Source: Anaerolineae bacterium UTCFX1 (GTDB lineage: Bacteria; Chloroflexota; Anaerolineae; Anaerolineales; Villigracilaceae). From it: a stretch of DNA of 64,000 nucleotides. How positions within the stretch are numbered: position 1 is the stretch's first letter; each line of letters begins with the position of its first letter. The notes under the pieces are model-generated. The model worked only from the letters and a program-made list of their open reading frames with translations. It was not told the DNA's origin and searched no databases. The DNA lies in contig MWTB01000018.1 of the NCBI GenBank assembly GCA_002050275.1, forward strand, positions 1 through 64,000, read 5' to 3'. This document shows, piece after piece, positions 1-7,805 of this stretch. The position numbers and the translations under genes were made by a program.

Positions 1-423
1 CACATGCTGTATCATGTCCCTGATAGAGCGAAGGCGATCGGCGAGATCAAACGTGTTTTGAAAATGGACGGTCGTCTCTTTGCGACGACGGTCGGCGATA
101 ATCATTTGAAGGAAATCACAAACTGGTTTCGTCAAATCCACAAAAGCAAAGTTTGGGATTCGTTCGCTAATCTCTTTACTCTCGAAAACGGATTGGATCA
201 GTTGAAACCATTTTTTCCGAATGTGCGAGTATTGCGCTATGAAGACAGTTTGCATGTGACTGAACTAGAGCCGCTGGTCGCTTACTTTCGTTCAGGCGTT
301 CGGGCAGGCGAGCTTTCAGATGACGAATTTGCGAAACTACAAAACGAGTTGGCAAAAGAGTTGAAAGAAAAAGGCAAAATCTTTATCACAAAAGATTCTG
401 GTTTGTTTGAAGCGATAAAGTAA
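1..423 (+). CDS. SAM-dependent methyltransferase, C-terminal part (truncated by window edge)
   Basis: The frame is open from the first base and stops at 421-423, giving about 140 residues. It opens with H-M-L-Y-H-V-P-D followed by A-x-x-E-I-K-R-V-L-K-M-D-G-R-L, the conserved stretch after the SAM-binding half of class I (Methyltransf_11-type) methyltransferases, where 'RVLKPGG' is usual. The glycine-rich SAM loop must lie before the window. The substrate cannot be read from this part. Its position ahead of nonulosonic-acid-like sugar genes suggests modification of a surface glycan or its precursor (inference). The 3' end is separated from the next gene by a palindromic repeat. Confidence 0.75.
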   Translation, partial: HMLYHVPDRAKAIGEIKRVLKMDGRLFATTVGDNHLKEITNWFRQIHKSKVWDSFANLFTLENGLDQLKPFFPNVRVLRYEDSLHVTELEPLVAYFRSGVRAGELSDDEFAKLQNELAKELKEKGKIFITKDSGLFEAIK

Positions 424-426
424 TTC

Positions 427-519
427 ATGTCGTTGCGAGGGCGAAGCCCGAAGCAATCTCCTCGAAACAATCTGTTATTTGATAACAGGAGATTGCTTCT
501 CGAAGACTCGCAACGACAT
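427..519. repeat. Palindromic intergenic repeat (REP/MITE-like) with 13-bp perfect terminal arms
   Basis: The outer arms ATGTCGTTGCGAG (427-439) and CTCGCAACGACAT (507-519) are perfect inverted complements. A second perfect 13-bp pair lies inside: GAAGCAATCTCCT (450-462) and AGGAGATTGCTTC (487-499). The element would fold into one long hairpin in DNA or RNA. It sits immediately before the ribosome binding site of the pseB-like gene. The layout is that of small non-autonomous palindromic elements; mobility is inferred, not shown. Confidence 0.85.
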
Positions 520-531
520 ATAGGAGAAATC

Positions 532-1542
532 ATGGACTGGAAAAATCAAGTCATCCTCATCACAGGTGGGACAGGATCCTTCGGCAAGAAGTTCACACAG
601 ACGTTGCTTGCCGAGAAACAGCCGAAGAAGGTCATCATCTTCAGCCGCGACGAGTTGAAACAGCACGAAATGCAAGTGGGCGAATTCAACCATCCGTCCC
701 TGCGCTATTTCATTGGCGACATCCGCGACCGCGAGCGGCTCGTCCGCGCGATGCACGGCGTGAATATCGTCGTCCATGCGGCGGCGTTGAAGCAGGTTCC
801 CGCTTGCGAATACAACCCAATGGAAGCCATCAAGACCAACATCATGGGCACGGCAAACGTCGTCGAAGCCGCGTTGGATGCGGGCGTGAAAAAGGTGATG
901 ACCATCAGCACGGACAAAGCCGTCAGCCCCGCGAATTTATATGGCGCGACAAAACTTGCCGCCGAAAAATTGACCGTTCAAAACAATGCTTACGCCGCAG
1001 GGACAGCGACTCGCTACTCGTGCGTTCGATATGGAAACGTCGTCGGCTCGCGCGGATCGGTCGTGCCGTTGTTCCTCAAACAGCGCGAGAGCGGGATGAT
1101 CACAATCACCGATGAACGCATGACGCGCTTTTGGCTGTCGCTGGATCAGGGAGTTAAATTCGTCATTGATTGCATCGAACAGATGGAAGGCGGCGAAGTG
1201 TTCGTGCCGAAAATTCCCAGCACCAAAGTTATTGACCTTGCCAAAGCCATCGTGCCGAACGCGAAGATTAATATCATCGGCATCCGCCCTGGCGAAAAAT
1301 TGCACGAAGACTTGATCTCGGACGATGAAGCGCGTCACTCCGTCGAACTCGATTCGATGTATGTCATCCAACCCGCCGAAGCGACGTGGTTTGGCTACTC
1401 GTGGAAGGACAAAGGCAAGCCGCTCCCCGATGGATTTACCTACACCAGCGATAACAACTCTGAATGGCTGGATATTGACGGCATCAAGAAATTCGTCGCG
1501 CCGTTTGAGGAGTTGTTTAAGCAAGGGAAATTGGAGGGGTAA
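532..1542 (+). CDS. pseB: UDP-N-acetylglucosamine 4,6-dehydratase (PseB/FlaA1 family)
   Basis: The 336-residue extended SDR protein is of the type that converts UDP-GlcNAc to a UDP-4-keto-6-deoxy sugar, an early step to pseudaminic-type nonulosonic acids or other deoxyamino sugars. A nucleotide-binding loop TGGTGSFGKKF lies near residues 10-20. The motifs S-T-D-K and Y-G-A-T-K (the Y-x3-K catalytic pair) come in the STDKAVSPANLYGATK region. The start at 532 is chosen because AGGAG lies just upstream at 522-526 and the Rossmann strand begins directly after it. An in-frame ATG at 427 only translates the palindromic repeat. The neighbours (RmlD-like reductase, NeuB/PseI-type synthase) support a sugar-biosynthesis role. 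Inverting versus retaining chemistry is not proven by sequence alone. Confidence 0.88.
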   Translation: MDWKNQVILITGGTGSFGKKFTQTLLAEKQPKKVIIFSRDELKQHEMQVGEFNHPSLRYFIGDIRDRERLVRAMHGVNIVVHAAALKQVPACEYNPMEAIKTNIMGTANVVEAALDAGVKKVMTISTDKAVSPANLYGATKLAAEKLTVQNNAYAAGTATRYSCVRYGNVVGSRGSVVPLFLKQRESGMITITDERMTRFWLSLDQGVKFVIDCIEQMEGGEVFVPKIPSTKVIDLAKAIVPNAKINIIGIRPGEKLHEDLISDDEARHSVELDSMYVIQPAEATWFGYSWKDKGKPLPDGFTYTSDNNSEWLDIDGIKKFVAPFEELFKQGKLEG

Positions 1543-1604
1543 AAGTTTCACGATTCGCGTCTCAAGTTCCATGTTCTTTGTTCAAATTCCCAAAGGAGGC
1601 AGGA

Positions 1605-2003
1605 ATGACAGCAATAACGAAATTTGAAGATTTGATCGCATGGCAGGAAGCGCGGAAATTAGTGAGTATGATTTACAAAATAACATCGGACGGGTTGTTC
1701 GCCAAGGATTTTGGATTGAAAGATCAAATTCAACGAGCGGCTGTTTCTTCCATGACCAATATTGCAGAAGGATTCGACAATGAGTCAACTGCAGAGTTTG
1801 CTCGTTTTCTGGGGATGGCACGTCGCTCCGCTGTTGAAGTTCAGTCTTTGTTCTATGTGGCTTTGGATGCACACTATATTAAAGACGAATCTTTCAAAGC
1901 GCATTATGATCAAGCCAGAAAGACTCAAGCCATCATCGGTGGATTGAAGAAAGCCATTCTAAAAAATTCCCGCCGCTCCAACAAACCAGCCACAAATTCG
2001 TGA
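1605..2003 (+). CDS. Four-helix-bundle protein (23S rRNA intervening-sequence protein family)
   Basis: The 132-residue protein has the family hallmarks: [11 protein letters not shown] at the N-terminus, then D-Q-I-Q-R-A-A-V-S and N-I-A-E-G-F, then E-F-A-R-F-L-x-x-A-R-R-S-A-x-E. The family (S23/IVP) is known from intervening sequences of 23S rRNA genes and as scattered small genes. Its molecular function is unknown. The start at 1605 follows a strong AAAGGAGG (1592-1599). Both flanks carry decayed short words such as CTTGAAAC and TGGAACTTG in opposite orientations, as around the decayed copy at 5114-5517. It is unrelated to sugar synthesis and looks like a passenger of a repeat cassette. Confidence 0.88.
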   Translation: MTAITKFEDLIAWQEARKLVSMIYKITSDGLFAKDFGLKDQIQRAAVSSMTNIAEGFDNESTAEFARFLGMARRSAVEVQSLFYVALDAHYIKDESFKAHYDQARKTQAIIGGLKKAILKNSRRSNKPATNS

Positions 2004-2062
2004 CACCTAGAACTTGAAACTTGACACCTGGAACTTGACGCTTGAAACGTGGAACTTAAAAC

Positions 2063-2977
2063 ATGAGACTCTTAATCACTGGCGCCAGCGGACTCCTCGG
2101 AATCAATCTCGCCCTTGAAGCAATGCGCGAGCATGAAGTCATCGGTATTGATCGCGGCAAGTTGAAGTCTGCTCCGTTTCAGGTGATAAGAGCTGATATT
2201 CTCAAAAAGGATGATATCAATTCCATCCTCGATTCAACCAACCCTGATTGGTTCATCAATTGCGCGGCGTTGGCAAATCTTGAAAAATGTGAAGAAGATC
2301 CAGAGCAAGCAAGAATACTTAATACAGAACTTCCTAGGGATTTAGCCATAGCCTGTGTGAAAAGAGAAATTCCTTTCGTACATCTTTCTACCGATTCGGT
2401 TTTTGATGGCACGAAAGAAGGAATTTACACAGAGGAAGATGAACCAAATCCGCCTGGGGTTTATTCACAGACAAAACTGGATGGCGAGCGCGCTGTTCAA
2501 CAAGTCAATCCACAGGCGATTATTGCCAGAGTTAATTTTTTTGGTTGGTCATTAGGAGCAAAAAGAAGCCTTTCAGAATTCTTCGTCAACAACTTGAGCG
2601 AGGGCAAGAACGTCAACGGGTTCACGGATGTCATCTTCTGCCCGATGTGGGTCAATCATCTTGCGCAGACGCTCATCGCCATGCTCGAGAAAGATCTGCG
2701 CGGGCTGTATCACGTCGTCGGCGCGCAGGCGATGAGCAAGTATCAGTTCGGCGTGGAGGTGGCGCGAAAGTTCGGGCTGAGAGAAAGCCTGATCGCGCCG
2801 CAATCCGTCGAACGGTCGAGTCTGACCGCCCCGCGTTCCCACAATTTATGGCTGTCTGTCCACAAGTTATCCACCGATCTGGGCGGCGAAATCCCCGCGT
2901 TCTCCACTGGTTTGGACGGTTTCTATACACAGTTCCAGCAGGGTTATCCACAGAAAATCAGGAGTTATCAACAGTAA
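2063..2977 (+). CDS. RmlD-like NAD(P)-dependent sugar reductase (dTDP-4-dehydrorhamnose reductase family)
   Basis: The 304-residue protein starts M-R-L-L-I-T-G-A-S-G-L-L-G, the G-x-x-G-x-x-G nucleotide-binding loop. It continues with S-T-D-S-V-F-D-G, the RmlD signature, and Y-S-Q-T-K (Y-x3-K catalytic pair). The length matches the RmlD family. Family members reduce nucleotide-linked 4-keto sugars. Here the substrate may be the product of the neighbouring dehydratase chain (inference). The last 35 or so codons overlap three DnaA-box-like nonamers and read like repeat-derived sequence (G-Y-P-Q-K-I-R-S-Y-Q-Q), so the native C-terminus may have been altered. Confidence 0.82.
   Translation: MRLLITGASGLLGINLALEAMREHEVIGIDRGKLKSAPFQVIRADILKKDDINSILDSTNPDWFINCAALANLEKCEEDPEQARILNTELPRDLAIACVKREIPFVHLSTDSVFDGTKEGIYTEEDEPNPPGVYSQTKLDGERAVQQVNPQAIIARVNFFGWSLGAKRSLSEFFVNNLSEGKNVNGFTDVIFCPMWVNHLAQTLIAMLEKDLRGLYHVVGAQAMSKYQFGVEVARKFGLRESLIAPQSVERSSLTAPRSHNLWLSVHKLSTDLGGEIPAFSTGLDGFYTQFQQGYPQKIRSYQQ
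2867..2973 (+). other. Three DnaA-box-like nonamers in one orientation
   Basis: TTATCCACC (2867-2875, 8 of 9), TTATCCACA (2944-2952, perfect consensus) and TTATCAACA (2965-2973, 8 of 9) lie inside the 3' end of the RmlD-like gene. No dnaA, dnaN, AT-rich unwinding region or oriC-type neighbours are present. They could titrate DnaA or be chance/repeat-derived sequence. Confidence 0.4.
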
Positions 2978-3010
2978 CGCAAAATTAATTTTGCGGTACG
3001 AGGAGACTCG

Positions 3011-3298
3011 ATGAAAAACCTGCTCAAACTTGAAGGACTCTTTTTGTTCGGCTTCGCCCCCCTTCTTTTTTCTGGATTGGACTACGGTTGGGGATGGCAC
3101 GCGCTGAGGTTCTTCGCGCCCGATTTGAGCATGATCGGCTATTTGGCAAATCCCCGCTTCGGCGCCCTAACGTTCACGCTCTGGCTGATGTTCGCACCGC
3201 TTCGCGCGATCCTTCTCGGTCACTCCAGCTTTGACCGTGTATTCGGCTACGATTTGAAGCACGAAGATGCGTTTGGGGAGGATTGGGAGATAGGTTGA
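3011..3298 (+). CDS. Hypothetical small membrane protein
   Basis: The 95-residue protein has a short N-terminus followed by two likely membrane segments (roughly residues 8-28 and 50-70, rich in L, F, W and A) and an acidic C-terminus. AGGAG lies upstream at 3001-3005. I do not recognise a family. The stop is followed two bases later by the ATG of a lipoprotein gene, so the two are probably co-transcribed. Confidence 0.55.
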   Translation: MKNLLKLEGLFLFGFAPLLFSGLDYGWGWHALRFFAPDLSMIGYLANPRFGALTFTLWLMFAPLRAILLGHSSFDRVFGYDLKHEDAFGEDWEIG

Positions 3299-3300
3299 CT

Positions 3301-3813
3301 ATGAAAAATATGATCGTTAGTGTGATTTTTATTCTTAATGTGTTCATCGCTTCATGTGGCGCTGCGCCTATTCCTCCGCGTGCAGATAACTTTTCTTTTA
3401 TTTACAAAGATTTTGCATGTGACCTGATACCCTTTTATGTTTTAGATTCGGCGAAGCAAACTCTAATACATTCCCCTGTTGATAACGTAAATGAATATGA
3501 ATTTCCATTTGTCCTGACAGATGAGGAATTGGATGCAATTTATCAAAAGGCAATCTCCATTGATTTTTTTGAATATTCATCTCCGTTTGTGGTTCCTGAA
3601 GATCAAATGCTTGGGTATCAATTTCCAATATCTAATTTCGATCTTTATCTGATTAACGGTGAAAAGTCAAACTTGGTTGCGTGGACAAATGGCATTATGG
3701 CGAAGCCCAGTTACAAAGCCTTTAAGAATTTGGAGGAACTACAAGAACTAATTAATAGAATAATCCAATCACGTGAAATACAACTTCCGGTATCCAGCGC
3801 AGGGTGTGAGTAA
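3301..3813 (+). CDS. Hypothetical lipoprotein
   Basis: The 170-residue product begins M-K-N-M-I-V-S-V-I-F-I-L-N-V-F-I-A-S-C. This is a short signal peptide ending in a lipobox (I-A-S-C), so a lipid-anchored exported protein is expected. The start at 3301 is used because an in-frame ATG at 3283 lies inside the previous gene and would put charged residues before the signal peptide. The mature part has no motif I can name. The gene is visibly AT-richer than the sugar genes around it. Confidence 0.6.
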   Translation: MKNMIVSVIFILNVFIASCGAAPIPPRADNFSFIYKDFACDLIPFYVLDSAKQTLIHSPVDNVNEYEFPFVLTDEELDAIYQKAISIDFFEYSSPFVVPEDQMLGYQFPISNFDLYLINGEKSNLVAWTNGIMAKPSYKAFKNLEELQELINRIIQSREIQLPVSSAGCE

Positions 3814-3867
3814 TTTATTATGCCTATTGAACTTCTCAAATCCAATGTAGAGCGCACACTCTTTAGC

Positions 3868-3941
3868 CATGTCATGTTGAGCGGAGCGAAGCCCCTCTCC
3901 TATGGAAGTAGAGACCCTTCGCTAACGCTCAGGGTGACATG
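3868..3941. repeat. Palindromic intergenic repeat
   Basis: The left arm CATGTCATGTTGAGCG (3868-3883) and right arm CGCTCAGGGTGACATG (3926-3941) are imperfect inverted complements (13 of 16). Inside, GCGAAGCCC is mirrored by GAGACCCTTCGC-type sequence. It fills most of the gap between the lipoprotein gene and the NeuB-like gene. It is a different repeat family from the one at 427-519. Confidence 0.7.
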
Positions 3942-3974
3942 CTTTGAGTAACACGAAAATATTTTGAGGACAAC

Positions 3975-5042
3975 ATGGAAATCAACTTTGGAAATCGAAC
4001 GATTGATTTGAACCATCCCACCTATTTCATCGCTGACATCGCGGCGAACCACGATGGGGATTTGGAGCGGGCGAAACTGCTCATCAAACTTGCGAAAGAG
4101 GCGGGAGCGGATGCCGCCAAGTTCCAGAACTTCGATGCGCCGAAGATCGTTTCGGATTATGGCTTCTCGCACATGAACGCGCAAGTCAGCCATCAGGCGG
4201 CGTGGAAAAAATCGGTGACTGAGGTGTACCGCGCCGCATCCATTCCCTTCGCGTGGACGATGACGCTCATGGAAGAATGTCAGGAAGTGGGCATCCACTA
4301 TTTCTCGTCGCCGTATGATTTCGCCGCGATTGATTTTCTTGACCCGTATGTGCCTGTTTATAAAGCAGGCTCGGGCGAGATTGACTGGATCGAAGCGTTG
4401 GAGCGCATGGCGAGCAAGGGCAAGCCGTTCTTTATCGCCACGGGCGCGTCCACGATCGGCGAGGTGCAGAAGGCTGTCCATGCGATTTTGAAGATCAACA
4501 AACAGCTCGTGTTGATGCAATGCAACACAAACTACACTGCCAGCCCGAATAACTACGATCATTTACATATCAACGTTTTGAAAACCTACGCGACGATGTT
4601 CCCCGATGTGATTCTGGGACTCTCCGATCACACCCACGCGGTCGCTCCCGTTCTCGGCGCGGTGACGCTTGGCGCGCGCGTCATCGAGCGTCACTTCACC
4701 GACAGCAACGACCGTGAAGGTCCAGACCACAAGTTTGCGATGGACCCTGCCAAGTGGGCGCGCATGGTCGAGGAGACGCGTCTGCTCGAACGCTCGCTTG
4801 GCTCTGCGGATAAATTTATCGCGGAGAATGAGATTGATACCGCTGTTGTGCAACGTCGCTGTCTGCGGGCGGCGAGGGATATCAAGGCTGGCGAAGTCTT
4901 CACACGCGAGATGATTGACGTGCTGCGCCCTGCGACGCCTGGGGCGATCAAACCTGACCAGATTCAGAATGTCATTGGGACAAAGGCATTGCATGATTTC
5001 AAGTATGGGCAGGAATTAAGATGGACGGATTTAGGGGTATAG
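3975..5042 (+). CDS. NeuB/PseI-type nonulosonic acid synthase with SAF domain
   Basis: The 355-residue protein condenses phosphoenolpyruvate with a six-carbon amino sugar to make a nine-carbon acidic sugar (sialic, legionaminic or pseudaminic acid). The N-terminal TIM barrel is seen in I-A-D-I-A-A-N-H-D-G-D, A-D-A-A-K-F-Q, Y-K-A-G-S-G-E, L-M-Q-C-N-T-N-Y and G-L-S-D-H-T. The conserved E-R-H-F-T-D precedes the C-terminal SAF (antifreeze-like) domain, about residues 290-355. GAGGA lies just before the ATG. Together with the PseB-type dehydratase it implies a pseudaminic- or legionaminic-like sugar on the cell surface. Which of the three acids is made cannot be told here. Confidence 0.85.
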   Translation: MEINFGNRTIDLNHPTYFIADIAANHDGDLERAKLLIKLAKEAGADAAKFQNFDAPKIVSDYGFSHMNAQVSHQAAWKKSVTEVYRAASIPFAWTMTLMEECQEVGIHYFSSPYDFAAIDFLDPYVPVYKAGSGEIDWIEALERMASKGKPFFIATGASTIGEVQKAVHAILKINKQLVLMQCNTNYTASPNNYDHLHINVLKTYATMFPDVILGLSDHTHAVAPVLGAVTLGARVIERHFTDSNDREGPDHKFAMDPAKWARMVEETRLLERSLGSADKFIAENEIDTAVVQRRCLRAARDIKAGEVFTREMIDVLRPATPGAIKPDQIQNVIGTKALHDFKYGQELRWTDLGV

Positions 5043-5113
5043 AGTTCCACGTTTCATGTTCTACGTTTCAAGTGGTAAGTTGATGTTTAATGATTCATAC
5101 AAAGGAGGCTGAA

Positions 5114-5517
5114 ATGGCAACAGTGACGCGGTTTGAGGATTTGATTGCGTGGCAAGAAGCGCGGAAGTTAATGCAGATGGCATACAAGGTTACATCAGAT
5201 GGAGCGTTTGCAAAGGATTTTGGGATGAGAGATCAGTTTTGAGAGGCGGCGTTATCTTCAATGACAAATATTGCGGAAGGGCTCGATAATGAATCCTCCA
5301 TCGAATTTGCGCGCTTTTTAGGAATGGCGCGGCGTTCTGCCGTGGAAGTCCAATCTCTGTGTTATGCGGCACTGGACGTTAAGTATATTAATCAAGATGT
5401 GTTTCAAACTTGTTACGATCAAGCGAAAAGACTCAAGCAATCATCGGTGGGTTGAAAAAGGCTGTTCTAAAAAATTCACATCGCCCCGCGAAGCCAACAA
5501 CGACTTCGAAAACTTGA
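5114..5517 (+). pseudogene. Decayed four-helix-bundle protein gene (second copy)
   Basis: The ATG at 5114 follows AAAGGAGG (5101-5108) and the frame matches the intact paralogue at 1605-2003 almost codon for codon ([13 protein letters not shown]...). Two lesions are visible. An in-frame TGA lies at 5240-5242, where the paralogue has a Gln codon and the family usually has Arg, so CGA to TGA is likely. A one-base deletion near 5426-5430 in an A run shifts the frame before the Q-A-I-I-G-G-L-K-K-A tail. That tail continues in the shifted frame to a stop at 5515-5517. The flanks again carry inverted CGTTTCAAG / CTTGAAACC-type words. The lesions imply no selection on this copy. Confidence 0.85.
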
Positions 5518-5542
5518 AACCTGATACTTGGAACGTGAAACC

Positions 5543-6661
5543 TTGAAAGTCATTTATTTCTCGAAAAATTACACCCCTCACGATTACCGATTTCTGTTTT
5601 CGTTGTCGCAGACGAAACATGAAGTCTATTTTTTGCAACTCGAGGCGACGACTCGACAGACGGAGGATCGTCCTGTCCCTGAGAATGTTCGGCAGATATT
5701 ATGGGCGGGAGGCAAGCATGAGTTCCGTTGGCGGGATGTGCCGCGCTTGACCTTAGACCTGCGACGCATCATCAAAGAGATTCAGCCTGACATCATTCAT
5801 GCGGGTCCGATCCAAAATTGCGCATTCCTCGTCGCGTTGAGCGGATTCCGTCACTTGCTGGCGATGTCGTGGGGCTATGATTTGGTGATGGATGCGGATA
5901 AGAGTTGGTGGATGAAACAAGTTACGAGTTACACGTTACGGCGGAGTGCGTTTTTTACTAGCGATGCGAATGTTACGAGGGAGAAGGCGGTTACGTTTGG
6001 GATGGAGCCTGAGCGGACGGTGGTGTTTCCGTGGGGGATTGATTTAGAACATTTCTTGCCGAAGAAAGAGGAAAGAAGAAAGAAAAAGTTATCAGTGAGC
6101 AGTAAACAGTCGAAGGAGATAACTTTGTTTTGCAGCCGCACGTGGGAGGCGATCTATAGGGTGGATGTTTTGGCGAAGGCGTTTGTTAGGGTGGCGAGTG
6201 AAAACCCGAATGTGAATCTGATTCTGCTTGGCGGAGGCTCGCAGGGGAATCACATCCGTCAGATCTTGATGAAGGGTGGGGTGATGGAGAGAGTCCATTT
6301 TGGGGGGCAGGTGGGTCAACGCGACTTGCCGCGCTGGTATCACATGGCGGATGTGTATATTTCACCGTCGCACGTGGACGGTTCGTCTGTGACATTGATG
6401 GAGGCGATGGCGAGCGGGCTTCCATGTTTAGTGTCTGACATTGCAGGGAATAGAGAATGGATTGAGGATGGAGTCAACGGGTGGTTGTTCCGTGATGGGG
6501 ATGTGGATGATCTGGCGGGGAAGATTCTTCATGCGATAAAGAAGAAGAGAGAATTTAGGAGAATTGGAGAATTGGCACGGAAGACGGCGGAAGAGAGGGC
6601 GGATTGGAAGAAGAATTTTGGTAAACTTCTTGAGGCGTATGAGAAGGTCAAGAGCGATTAG
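5543..6661 (+). CDS. Glycosyltransferase family 4 (GT-B fold)
   Basis: The protein is about 372 residues. The C-terminal Glycos_transf_1 domain is clear: L-I-L-L-G-G-G, R-D-L-P-R-W-Y-H-M-A-D-V-Y-I-S-P-S, then D-G-S-S-V-T-L-M-E-A-M-A-S-G-L-P-C-L-V-S-D-I-A-G-N-R-E-W. It contains the E-x7-E-type nucleotide-sugar site. It transfers an activated sugar to a glycan or lipid in the cytosol; donor and acceptor are unknown. No ATG fits the N-terminus. TTG at 5543 (K-V-I-Y-F-S follows) is preferred, TTG at 5528 is possible. Between the two Rossmann halves the codons at 6061-6117 read as low-complexity repeat DNA encoding a Lys/Arg/Glu then Ser/Gln-rich linker. Confidence 0.82.
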   Translation: MKVIYFSKNYTPHDYRFLFSLSQTKHEVYFLQLEATTRQTEDRPVPENVRQILWAGGKHEFRWRDVPRLTLDLRRIIKEIQPDIIHAGPIQNCAFLVALSGFRHLLAMSWGYDLVMDADKSWWMKQVTSYTLRRSAFFTSDANVTREKAVTFGMEPERTVVFPWGIDLEHFLPKKEERRKKKLSVSSKQSKEITLFCSRTWEAIYRVDVLAKAFVRVASENPNVNLILLGGGSQGNHIRQILMKGGVMERVHFGGQVGQRDLPRWYHMADVYISPSHVDGSSVTLMEAMASGLPCLVSDIAGNREWIEDGVNGWLFRDGDVDDLAGKILHAIKKKREFRRIGELARKTAEERADWKKNFGKLLEAYEKVKSD

Positions 6662-6828
6662 CCACACCGTTCGTGCCGTGAGTGGCGCAGGGCGCCACGA
6701 GACGGCAGGGCGCACAGAGAAAAGATGAGGGGAGAGAAAAGAATCATGGTTTGAATCAGTTGTCGGCTGGGAGCGAAGCGTGCGTCAGTGTGTAGAAGGT
6801 TGAAGAGTTGGAATTCTGGAGAATGAAG

Positions 6829-7635
6829 ATGCTTACGTTTGAAAAGCTTGTTGAGGGGTTTCGCGGGTTGGGCGTGGAGGAGGGGGATACGCTGTTGGTG
6901 CATAGTTCGTATAAATCGTTCGGCGAAGTGGATGGCGGACCGCAAACGGTGATCCGCGCGTTGGAGAGCGTGCTTCGACTGCGCACCGACGAACACGGCG
7001 CTCCGCTTAGCATGGGCGCGGAGGGGACGCTGATCATGCCGACGTTCAATTTTGATTTCAATAAGGGCGCGGCGTGGGATGTGCGGACGACGCCGTCGAA
7101 GATGGGTGTGTTGACGGAACTGGTGCGGCTCGACCCGCGCGCGAAGCGGGTCTTTCATCCGTTTTATTCATTTGCGATTTTGGGGAAGCACGCCGAGGCG
7201 CTGGGAAGCCTGCGATACAAGAGCGCGTATGAACGGAACTCGGTGTTTGGGAAGTTGCGCGATCTGGATGCGAAGATCATGGTGATCGGGCTGTCGTACA
7301 CGAACAGCATGACGTTCTTTCATCACATCGAGCAAATGGAGGGTGTGGACTATCGTTTCTTGAAACAGTTCACTGGCGAAGTGACGGATGAGAACGGCGT
7401 CACGTATACCGATACGTTCGAGATGCTGGTGCGCGACATTGATAAAGGCGTTGTGACGGAGGTGGACCCGATGGGCGCCTTGATGGAAGAGGCTGGCGTG
7501 ATTCGGTCTGCAAAGATCGGCGAGGCGGATGTGAAGTTGATGAAGGCGAACGAGGTGTATGAGTTCACGGCGCGGGAGATGAAGAGCGATCCGTTTTTAT
7601 TGTATTATGTGAAGAAGGATGATATCGGTGGTTGA
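6829..7635 (+). CDS. AAC(3)-family N-acetyltransferase, probably sugar-modifying
   Basis: The 268-residue protein matches the aminoglycoside 3-N-acetyltransferase fold family: G-V-x-x-G-D-T-L-L-V-H-S-S at the N-terminus, E-G-T-L-I-M-P-T-F-N, and F-H-P-F-Y-S-F-A-I-L-G near residue 110. In glycan loci, relatives acetylate amino sugars with acetyl-CoA, so resistance should not be assumed. The start at 6829 is placed by GGAG at 6818-6821 with a 7-base spacer. An upstream TTG (6808) and ATG (6823) are less well spaced. The final codons GGT-GGT-TGA are the first bases of a palindromic repeat, which supplies the stop codon. Confidence 0.75.
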   Translation: MLTFEKLVEGFRGLGVEEGDTLLVHSSYKSFGEVDGGPQTVIRALESVLRLRTDEHGAPLSMGAEGTLIMPTFNFDFNKGAAWDVRTTPSKMGVLTELVRLDPRAKRVFHPFYSFAILGKHAEALGSLRYKSAYERNSVFGKLRDLDAKIMVIGLSYTNSMTFFHHIEQMEGVDYRFLKQFTGEVTDENGVTYTDTFEMLVRDIDKGVVTEVDPMGALMEEAGVIRSAKIGEADVKLMKANEVYEFTAREMKSDPFLLYYVKKDDIGG

Positions 7636-7700
7636 GTAGGCGGCGGGAGTCTTTGAGTCTTTGCAAGGCTTTGTGCCTCCGTCGCCGTATTGAAACCACC
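7627..7700. repeat. Palindromic repeat, GGTGGTTGAGTAG family, copy 1
   Basis: The left arm GGTGGTTGAGTAGGCGGCGG is mirrored by a right arm ending CGTATTGAAACCACC. The left arm overlaps the end of the acetyltransferase gene. Four more copies lie at 7730-7776, 7806-7834, 8157-8203 and 8230-8278. Confidence 0.8.
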
Positions 7701-7729
7701 AGTAACCAGTAAACTTGAAATTTCGTGAT

Positions 7730-7776
7730 GTGGTTTCGATACAGGTCTCGCTATTGCTCGACCTTACTCAACCACC
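7730..7776. repeat. Palindromic repeat, GGTGGTTGAGTAG family, copy 2 (inverted)
   Basis: GTGGTTTCGATACAGGTC at the left pairs with GACCTTACTCAACCACC at the right, the reverse orientation relative to copy 1. Confidence 0.8.
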
Positions 7777-7805
7777 GTATGGAACAAGATGTTTTCTGAA
7801 AAGAT

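Noticed and set aside
427..531. N-terminal extension of the PseB-type protein from ATG 427
   Set aside because: The extra codons are the palindromic repeat; AGGAG and the Rossmann strand fix the start at 532.
937..1572. Minus-strand frame (211 codons) opposite the pseB-like gene, and similar ones at 3900-4562 and 9867-10514
   Set aside because: All lie opposite strongly supported genes and read as low-information Arg/His-rich proteins.
2867..2973. Replication origin based on DnaA boxes
   Set aside because: No dnaA, dnaN, gyrase genes or AT-rich unwinding region nearby; three boxes inside a coding region are not enough.
6829..7635. Aminoglycoside resistance gene
   Set aside because: The fold family matches AAC(3), but the gene is embedded in a glycan locus and relatives there modify sugars; resistance is not supported by sequence.
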